From: Mesodorylaimus sp. YZB2_4
Taxonomy: Eukaryota; Nematoda; Enoplea; Dorylaimida; Dorylaimidae
DNA: 64,000 bases
Assembly (NCBI GenBank): GCA_030248295.1
Contig: JASANH010001278.1
Span: 117,501 to 181,500 of the forward strand
Direction of reading: 5' to 3'
Position numbers and translations under genes: made by a program. This document shows, one piece after another, positions 57,601-64,000 of this stretch; the first letter of the stretch is position 1; each line of letters begins with the position of its first letter. The notes below the pieces were generated by a model. That model was not told where the DNA came from. It ran no database searches and worked only from the letters and a program-made list of their open reading frames with translations.

Positions 57601-58336
57601 ACGTTAAATAAATCAAGACTTGCATGCACGTCAGCAGAATGTCGCGGATACATCTGCAGCACAGTCTTCCATGTAGGCCTTCAGAATGCAGAAATATCTT
57701 GCATTTACCTTTGACAATAAGGAATGTTGTGTGCGCAGCAGGTCTGCAGCACTGTCCTGCAACGCTCACAGGATGCAGGCACACAAGCGACGCCCATTGT
57801 ATATTTTTGATAGTCAGATTATTCTTTAGTGACCTCAAATTTCAGTTACAAATGACAAAAGCCAAATTTTTAGTCGAATAGTGATTAACTGCATAATTCC
57901 CGCCAAACTTTTAAAAACTCACACTATCTTTTAAAATATAATAAGCTTGTTCCAAAGCGACGTAATCATCTGCACATCTTGTGCACACTCGTGGCGGTAG
58001 ACTATTCGCCGTAATGCATTTCGTCAAATTCATAGCAACTTCCGTAAATTCATTGAGCAAAACCTCGCAAGGAGTCATAATCGGTTCATAAGGTGAAACA
58101 AAATTTATACTTTCATCATCCAATGCAATCACATCTGGATAAATCGAAGGTATCTCCAAATGATGAAAGTGAGAATTATTATATTTCGGATGATAGAACC
58201 GTCTTGGCGGTGATTTCCGATACGATTTTTTCCATTTTGAATAATATTCGTCGAAAGAGGAGACGAGGAAGAAATTCAACCGAAAGCAAATTAACGTGAA
58301 AAAGTAGAAATTGATTTTTAACTTAGAAATCGACAT
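54602..58336 (-). CDS. OSTM1: OSTM1 orthologue (osteopetrosis-associated transmembrane protein 1), 406 residues
   Basis: Five minus-strand exons, 58336-57923, 57398-57272, 56411-56116, 55470-55290 and 54804-54602, join in phase. Features in order: N-terminal signal-anchor-like hydrophobic stretch (residues 8-27); luminal cysteine pairs CTRCADDY and VVCAHCWKAYEDLNLFYEE...CVDIDSAV, aligning with human VCKNCREAY...LYSEM...CIDVEDAM; NDTIRLWRQRMNC before one TM helix (AVFVALIALGLVTLTILFY); and a basic RKKRRLKK cytosolic start. N-glycosylation sites are present (NLT, NDT, NCT). In mammals OSTM1 is the beta subunit of the lysosomal chloride/proton exchanger ClC-7 and is needed for its stability. This protein is longer than the 334-residue human form, mainly at both ends. 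Its introns are loaded with minisatellites. Confidence 0.9.
55483..56010. repeat. GATCA-rich minisatellite in OSTM1 intron 3
   Basis: Core unit of 30 bases, GATCAGGCTATCAAGGTGATC plus GATCAAACT, about four tight copies at 55810-55930, with diverged relatives (GGGCCATCAAGGTGGTCACA) across the rest. It begins next to the 3' splice site of exon 4. Confidence 0.9.
56490..57190. repeat. CTGCAG-rich diverged minisatellite, OSTM1 intron 2
   Basis: Loose units of 50-70 bases built from CTGCAGA..TTGTGTG, CAGGTCTGCAG, CACTGTCCTGCAT and TTCAGGCCTGCAGAA. The same units return at 57620-57790 on the other side of exon 2. Confidence 0.75.
57620..57790. repeat. CTGCAG-rich diverged minisatellite, OSTM1 intron 1
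   Basis: Same unit type as 56490-57190 (CATCTGCAGCACAGTCTTCCA, TAGGCCTTCAGAATGCAG, AGGTCTGCAGCACTGTCCTGCA). Exon 2 (57272-57398) lies between the two blocks. Confidence 0.7.
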
Positions 58337-58424
58337 TTTTTAATAACTTGATATTTTACATTTCAGGGAATTAGATGCAGTTGCAATTTGCGAATCACGC
58401 ACAACAATCTCGGCGACAGACCCC

Positions 58425-58540
58425 GGGGGCCGACTCTTCCTTCCCCCGAGGGGCCGCCCCGCCCAAAGGGCGGGCCTTTTCCTCTTTTTTTCCCCTTTCA
58501 CAAAAAAAAAAACCCCAGCCACAAACAAAAAAAAAAAAAC

Positions 58541-58571
<31 letters not shown>

Positions 58572-58800
58572 CCCCCCCAAAAAAAAAAAAAAACCCCCAG
58601 AAATCCCCCCTCAACCAACAAAAAACCCCAGAAAAAACCCCAAAAAAAAAAAAAAAAAAAAAAAAAAACACCAAACCCCAAAACAAACCCCCCCCACCCC
58701 CCCCACCCCCCCCCCACCCCCCACACCCACACAGACCAGAAAGAACGGAAACCAAAAACCCCCCCCCCCCCCCCCCCCCCCCCAACCCCCCCAAGCAACA
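58425..58800. other. Extreme low-complexity tract, A and C only; possible assembly artefact
   Basis: From about 58540 to 58735 the plus strand has almost only A and C, in runs of up to about 20 A or C. Just before it is an unusually GC-rich stretch with GGGGGCC/GGCCGCCC words. It lies between the OSTM1 start and the MLF 3' end. Long open frames across it encode only K, P, N, Q, T or their complements and are not genes. Confidence 0.7.
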
Positions 58801-59302
58801 GAAGCTGCGCGAAACGGTCGAATGCACATTTGATGCGCAGGTACCATTGTGATTGTCTGCTAGACTGGAGTACTGTAACCCCCAGACGTTTCATCGAGCA
58901 TGAGACCAATATTTTGTAAGGACCAACTTTCTGTGCAGCGTTGAGACGGAACACATGCGATTTTCTCGGTCAGAAAAATTTGATCAGGACTTCCGCCAGA
59001 CCCTACAGCCATGCCTGTCCAAGGATGTAAAGACCACAAGCAAAAAAGCACTCAGCTCTCATCGAGGGAATGATACCCCTGCAGCGCAGCAATATGAACT
59101 CCATCAACTTTACACCAACTGCCCTCTACAGTAGTCACAGATCACAACACTATCAGTACGACACTCAAGCAGGCAACAACTCAGTAATGACAAGTACAGC
59201 AAGCACACCCAACAACTAGCATCGAGTAAGCAGTTTTGTTCAGGTTAAAACAATTAGTACTAGTCACTGTCGGTGTACACATCCCAATCTGCGTCCATCT
59301 TT

Positions 59303-61474
59303 TCATTCAATTTCTTCAATAATGGGCCCGCCACTTTTCCCATTCGTTCCGCTACGTCCCGGCTGCTCTTCAGTCACGACCGGCTCTTCTGGTGGTTCTT
59401 CCACACGTACGATACGACGTCTAGGGGGCGTGTGTTGATAGGGCGAATGACGTCGAGTGTGATCGCTGCTCGAAATACGAGCGCGTCGAGGATCGTGCGG
59501 CGATGCTGTGCGGTAAATACGATCGCTAAAACGAGAATGAAAACTCGTAAACCCGAATTTCAAAACGGCAGCTTTTGCAAGAAGTTCGTTTAGTGAAACA
59601 TGCCAACGGCAAATAGTGCTATTAGGTAGCAAAAACCAGTCCGCGGCATCCAAATATTTCAAGTCTATGAAAAACCTTGCATATGTCGAACGGAACAGGA
59701 CAATTCCAAGCTAGCTTTACGATGTATACAATGTAGGGACATCGGTTGCATAAATGCCTAAGACATATAAAAACCATTTCTTACTCACCTGCCAGAACCA
59801 GCTTCGATAGCCAAATTGGAATCCGCGCGACGGCCACCAGTGCCATTATCCAAACGGTGACGTTCTCCACTCACAGCGCGCCGAGTAGCGTGATTCCATT
59901 CTTTGTCGAATTCATGAGCTTCATCTAAAAAAGGATGTGAATCAGAAGGCGTAAGCTGAAAAACAAGTGCCTGACTAAGAAACGAAACGCCAACTCACCT
60001 TCCCTCAATCCAATGAATTCTTGCTGTTCCAAAATTCTACCACCATTGTTTCGATCACGACGTTTCTCGATCACGTGACCGCGATCACCAATGTGGTGAC
60101 CGATCGACATACGTTCTTCGCCGAGCGCTGTATCGCGTACACTACGACGGACTTCTTTGACATCACCAGCCTTGCGTACACTATCAGTGGCCTCGTATAC
60201 TTGCGGTCGGCCATCGGCACCAGGCGCAATCGACACGACAGTACTTTGGGTATAGACGTGACTATTCGGATCATTCGCCACATGATGCTGCAATTGCCCC
60301 ATTTGCTGCATCATGTTTTGTATGCCACCGAATAATCCGCCTCCAAAACCAAACGGTTGCATCATTGATGCCATCGGGTCCATTGGATGAGTTTGAGGTT
60401 GAGTACGTCTGAAAATAATTAGAGTAGCTCAGATCTTACTGCCTACGTTAAGATAATATAATGCAACTTAGTGATGTCAACTGCCTTCGATATGCACACA
60501 GGATCACAGGAACAGAGAAAGCCGACATATTCTAAACCCCAGCAGGAGTCGAGCCTTCCCACACCAGAAATAGCCATAAGCGGACCCGAAACCTATTAGG
60601 CCAAGACCGCACCCGTAAACGAAAGCTATGCCAAGGCTGCGTTTAGAAATCTGTCGACCCGCACGTATGACATGACGCAAATAGAAGACCTACCTGCTCG
60701 CACTCGCGTGCCCGTGAACACCACCGTCGGCTAACATTTGCTGCCTCGGATGACCATATCCAATCGGTGGTCCACGCGGTCCCATCATGGCGAAAGGATC
60801 GACCATCATTGAGTCCATCAACTGTTCCATATCGCGCATTTGTCGATGCATAACACGATGCATGTCACTAGAACCATCAAATAGCATTTCTGCATCCATC
60901 GACGGCATACGCATCGTTTTTATGCAAGAATCATCAGCAGCGTAGGGTCGACGGCAATGTGCACTTTGACGGGCACAGGAGACACTGGGGGCATGCCTTG
61001 GCTGAATATGACCACAACGTGAAATTTGAGGTTTCTCCGGAATCGGTGGACGTTTCACAACCAAAACAGTCACACCACAATCTCCTTTTTTATCCAGATC
61101 AACTAAAGGTTTTAATTTGATTTTCATTTTTTTAACAAACAGCACTCTGGTAATTGAAAACCTCAAGATTAAGAAAATACGACTTTGAAAACTAACCAAA
61201 ACGGACAAAAGTATTTCAGGATAGACCTGATTATGTTCTGTTGAATCAAGGTAATTATTACGACGAACTAGGTTTTTAGTTCATCCCAACCCACATTTTC
61301 CACAATGATTCGCCCGGGAACTCGATGTGATAACAACCGGAAGGCAATGTGCAGTGGCTTTCCACCCCATTTTCTACGCCCGTTTCCTAAGGAACTACGC
61401 AACACTAAACCCCGTCTAATCATATTTTCAACTTACCCGAAAAACGGATCGTTAAAACCACCGAAAAATGACAT
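59303..61474 (-). CDS. MLF: Myeloid leukemia factor (MLF) family protein, 365 residues
   Basis: Minus-strand exons 61474-61437, 60984-60694, 60408-59999, 59924-59789 and 59525-59303 join in phase. The first exon is only MSFFGGFNDPFF plus two bases, like the short FDDPFF starts of the family. Next come methionine-rich DMEQLMDSMMVDPFAMMGPRGPP and MDPMASMMQPFGFGGGLFGG, then the MLF core: NDPNSHVYTQSTVVSI, VYEATDSVRKAGDVKEVRRSVRDT, EERMSIGHHIGDRGHVIEKRRDR, QQEFIGLRE and DEAHEFDKEWNH, matching vertebrate and fly MLF order. The tail is R/P-rich and ends EEIE. MLF proteins are nuclear-cytoplasmic adaptors linked to RUNX stability and chaperone complexes in flies. The exon 2 acceptor (CCCCCAG) was chosen because it alone keeps phase; it is the least certain joint. 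Confidence 0.85.
60520..60625 (-). repeat. tRNA-like fragment in an MLF intron
   Basis: Minus strand GGTGCGGTCTTGGCCTAATAGG...GGCTCGACTCCTGC has box A and box B spacing near that of a class II tRNA. Stems do not pair well; probably a SINE head. Confidence 0.35.
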
Positions 61475-61528
61475 TATTCAAATACTCCCACTTTTTCGTT
61501 TTCCCTTCAAATCGGATCGTCAAATTTC

Positions 61529-62110
61529 GCTGAAACAAAACGTTTTAAAGAACCTTGAACGATCAAATGTGTGTCGCATTCTATATAAATCTACGCGCAC
61601 ATACTGTAAACAACACGGAGGAAGAAAATACACAGTGTTTGGTTAGGCCACTTCCCCGTCCGGCTCTCCTTTCGCCCCCTGGGCGCCTGCTCTCCAGCCT
61701 CTCGCGCGTCCAGCAGCATGTGTATGAATGCACGACTGTGCGCGCCGAGTGGTACTGTAACCGCTGTAGTTTCAGATTTTCGCTCGTTTTTACCATTTTT
61801 TCCTTCTTTTTCCATTCGTGACTCAAGCAAGCAAAAATCACAAAACGAAAAATGCGCAAATTCAAATTCAGACCAACAGCATCGTTTTCTTTACATTCAT
61901 CATGGAGACAAAAATACAAAATCAACAGATAAAACAAAGAAAAACTAGTTTGATTCATCAATGTGATCTCAACAGAGTGGGTTCTAAAACAAAAATTGTC
62001 ATCTCTTAGTCTCGAGAACATTTTTAATATTGAAAAACTCACCTTTGTCTTACAATATTCCAATCGACAAGCTTACTTAGCTAATTCCGCCTTTTCGTAA
62101 TTCGTCGTAT
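61529..62110 (-). other. Probable MLF 5'UTR exon and intron
   Basis: Upstream of the MLF ATG, TTTTGTTTCAG|CG (exon edge 61529) is a good acceptor, and AGACAAAG|GTGAGT (exon edge 62043) a good donor. The would-be first exon (about 62043-62110) contains AAAAGGCGGAATT and follows TATAGATCG-type sequence. No coding frame spans it. Confidence 0.4.
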
Positions 62111-63481
62111 TACACGATCTATAAAAGAGCATAATGAATAAACAACCTAGAAGTTAGCGCGTATCATAAAATTGAAACTACTAATGCACATCATTGTTTT
62201 CCCCAGAGCAAGAAAGTGACACGTGAGTCCTCGAATTTTACATAAACGGGCTTACCTTCACTGATCTCACTTCCTTCCTACATTATTTTCTTTTCTTCGA
62301 AGGCCTACTGAAAAATTCCCCAAATCCTTAAAGGTGCAAACAGTTCTCAGAAGACGAAAAAAACCACGCTTTCGTATTCATACTATCTCACCTGTCTTTC
62401 TTCGCTTCGAGAATAAAAAATGTTCCGAGTTTATGCGTTACATACAGGCGAAATTTTTCATGATTTGTTCCCCCCAACACTTTTCCCTAAAAATAAAAAC
62501 AAAAAATGAAGTAAAATTCGAATTCACAATAGCAATAATTCATTTCAGGTACTTCTAGCTACATTTCACGCAAAAAATTCCAATAAAACAAAGTTTCTCG
62601 CCAAGGTTCGCTCCAGGGTCTGCTCTTCCCATGCAGAGCATAACCCTCGCCAGGGTCTGCTCCGCCGTGGAGAGCATAACCCTCGGAGAGCACCCTGGAG
62701 CACACCCTCGGCCTATCCTACAGCACACAGGACAGGATCCTGTCCAACGAGGGTGGCGAAAGTTGACAGAGTATCCTACGCACATCAGCCCGCGTGGATA
62801 CTCTGTCGCACAGAGAACAGGCCACCGCGCGCAAATCAATTCATTCATCTGCAAAGAACGAGAGCGCACACATTACGTTGCGGACGTATACTCTTTTGCT
62901 GTAAAGTGTGCGCAGGCAGCCAAGAAAGGCGGGAGTTTAAGACTTGAAAAGTGGGAAACCTTAAAAATGACGGAGTTGCTCAAATTTTACTAGTAGCGTT
63001 CGTTCGGGATCATTATTTTCGGGATCGGTATCGGGATCGGGACTCGCTTAATCCCGACCGGGATCGGGATCGGGACAGGATCGGGATTTTGTGAAGAGAG
63101 CGCTTTTCATTGGCTATAGATGACCTACAACCCACCCTGAGTAGCCAGCAAATTAAAAGCCCCAGATTCCCTTTCCTTGGATAATTTTTAGTGCAGTATT
63201 TATCATTGCATTCAATATAAAAAAAAAACCCCAAAACAAAAAAAAAAAAACAACACCACATAAAAAAAAAAAAAACCCCAAACAAAAAAAAACCTATTTT
63301 ACTAGGTAACATTTCATTTTTTATATTTGAATTATTCAATCATTCAAATCGATGCATTTGAAAACAACAATCGTACGATCTCATCAAAACGAAACTTGTA
63401 AAACGCGCAGGAAGTTTTCAAACAAATGCAAGACACCACGTTGAACAAATCAAAATCAATGTAAACACGAAAACAAAAGAT
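62111..63481. other. Spacer between MLF and the partial gene
   Basis: Contains a duplicated CAGGGTCTGCTC..AGCATAACCCTCG motif and the hairpin GACAGAGTATCC...GGATACTCTGTC (62590-62810), a GGGATCGGGATCGG purine-rich run (63005-63085), and a second A-rich/C run tract (63215-63295) like that at 58425-58800. No gene seen. Confidence 0.5.
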
Positions 63482-63877
63482 TCATTTGTCTATCAAAACA
63501 TTGTGAAACAATGCGCTAGTCATAGCTCGAACATCGAAGCGAGGATGTTTTAGTAAGGCATCATTGGCCTGAGCAAAATAACATGACGAAATGCTTTCAT
63601 TTTCCTCCAATTCCGCCGTAGAATCATTAAATACAACTTTCCAAATTTCGTTAAGCACAGCTTTAGCTTTGCAAGTGATTTTTTCAGCATCGATATCCGC
63701 TAAACTCAATCTGATTAGTGTGGAAATCAAAGATGGCACTAAAAGCATTTGGTCGCGACCATAATAGGCGGGCAATGGATGCAATTCGTCTAATGTTCTA
63801 GATAAAGTTGCCAGATCTATTAAATGCTCGGAAAATGAGAGTTTAAGAATGCAATCAATGGTAAGAAATCGTTGAAT
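63482..63877 (-). CDS. Last exon of an unidentified helical-repeat protein (partial)
   Basis: From a good acceptor (TTTTTTTCAG|ATTC) the frame runs 131 codons to a stop. It is rich in amphipathic helices (FLTIDCILKLSFSEHLIDLATL, LLVPSLISTLIRLSLADI, AKAVLNEIWKVVF, NDALLKHPRFDVRAMTSAL), like the end of a HEAT/armadillo solenoid. I do not recognise the family. The rest of the gene lies to the right of the window, or is interrupted there. Confidence 0.6.
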   Translation of the reverse strand: MQRFLTIDCILKLSFSEHLIDLATLSRTLDELHPLPAYYGRDQMLLVPSLISTLIRLSLADIDAEKITCKAKAVLNEIWKVVFNDSTAELEENESISSCYFAQANDALLKHPRFDVRAMTSALFHNVLIDK

Positions 63878-64000
63878 CTGAAAAAAATTCAGGTTTGCAG
63901 AAAAATTGTGAAAAGTTGAACGGAACCTAAACTGCTCAGTGCTTAAGTGCACAAACGCGGTAACCATATTTGAAATTTCAGGCGTTTAAAAGTCTACAAA

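Noticed and set aside
58375..58954. Long open frames on both strands encoding K/P/N/Q/T or G/F/V-rich proteins
   Set aside because: They come from the A/C-only low-complexity tract, where stop codons cannot occur.
61581..62063. 160-codon minus-strand frame upstream of MLF
   Set aside because: Composition is not protein-like, and it overlaps the likely 5'UTR intron of MLF.

Overview
The window is nuclear DNA of an invertebrate animal. Its genes are split by GT-AG introns with phases that join exactly, it is full of tRNA-derived SINEs, LTR and non-LTR retroelements, fold-back elements and minisatellites, and its recognisable genes are metazoan (DEG/ENaC channels, CIP2A, OSTM1, MLF, a sphingomyelin-synthase relative). 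Two weak clues point towards a nematode or close ecdysozoan: a broken 7TM receptor resembling the nematode Srx class, and a patch of TTAGGC-like (GCCTAA) repeats. I cannot name the species.

Layout, left half (1-24 kb): three tandem plus-strand DEG/ENaC genes with the same three-exon, phase-0 structure. Copy 1 (1-2598) has an in-frame stop and a deletion; copy 2 (4448-7900) and copy 3 (17619-21627) read through as 510 and 508 residues. A relic of a fourth first exon lies at 19048, cut off by a LINE fragment. Between copies 2 and 3 sits a decayed BEL/Pao LTR element (8398-15081) with integrase and envelope-like remnants, itself split by a 694-bp TIR transposon with a 6-bp target duplication. 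A decayed Srx-like receptor follows at about 23.3-24.0 kb.

Middle (24-41 kb): a minus-strand multi-exon gene (25718-29858) combines a ribbon-helix-helix-like segment, a nine-cysteine CXC-like motif and the C-terminal 'ballast' domain known from P2X7 receptors. Next comes an inverted duplication carrying an intact gene for a 106-residue secreted cysteine-rich peptide (31196-31516, minus) and a broken mirror copy (32740 onward, plus). The rest is mostly repeats, with a few small uncertain ORFs.

Right half (41-64 kb): an intronless sphingomyelin-synthase-like gene (41148-42158, plus) that lacks all three catalytic residues converges on a complete 16-exon CIP2A gene (53999-42341, minus, 916 residues). 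Upstream, also on the minus strand, are a complete five-exon OSTM1 gene (58336-54602, 406 residues), a five-coding-exon MLF gene (61474-59303, 365 residues) with a probable 5'UTR intron, and the last exon of an unidentified gene (63877-63482). Many introns hold TGATCA-rich or CTGCAG-rich minisatellites, fold-back elements and inverted repeats.

The genes do not form one pathway. The DEG/ENaC cluster is a local family expansion. CIP2A, OSTM1 and MLF look like unrelated neighbours. The lineage-specific material worth attention is the P2X7-ballast/CXC protein, the cysteine-rich peptide pair and the catalytically dead SMS relative.
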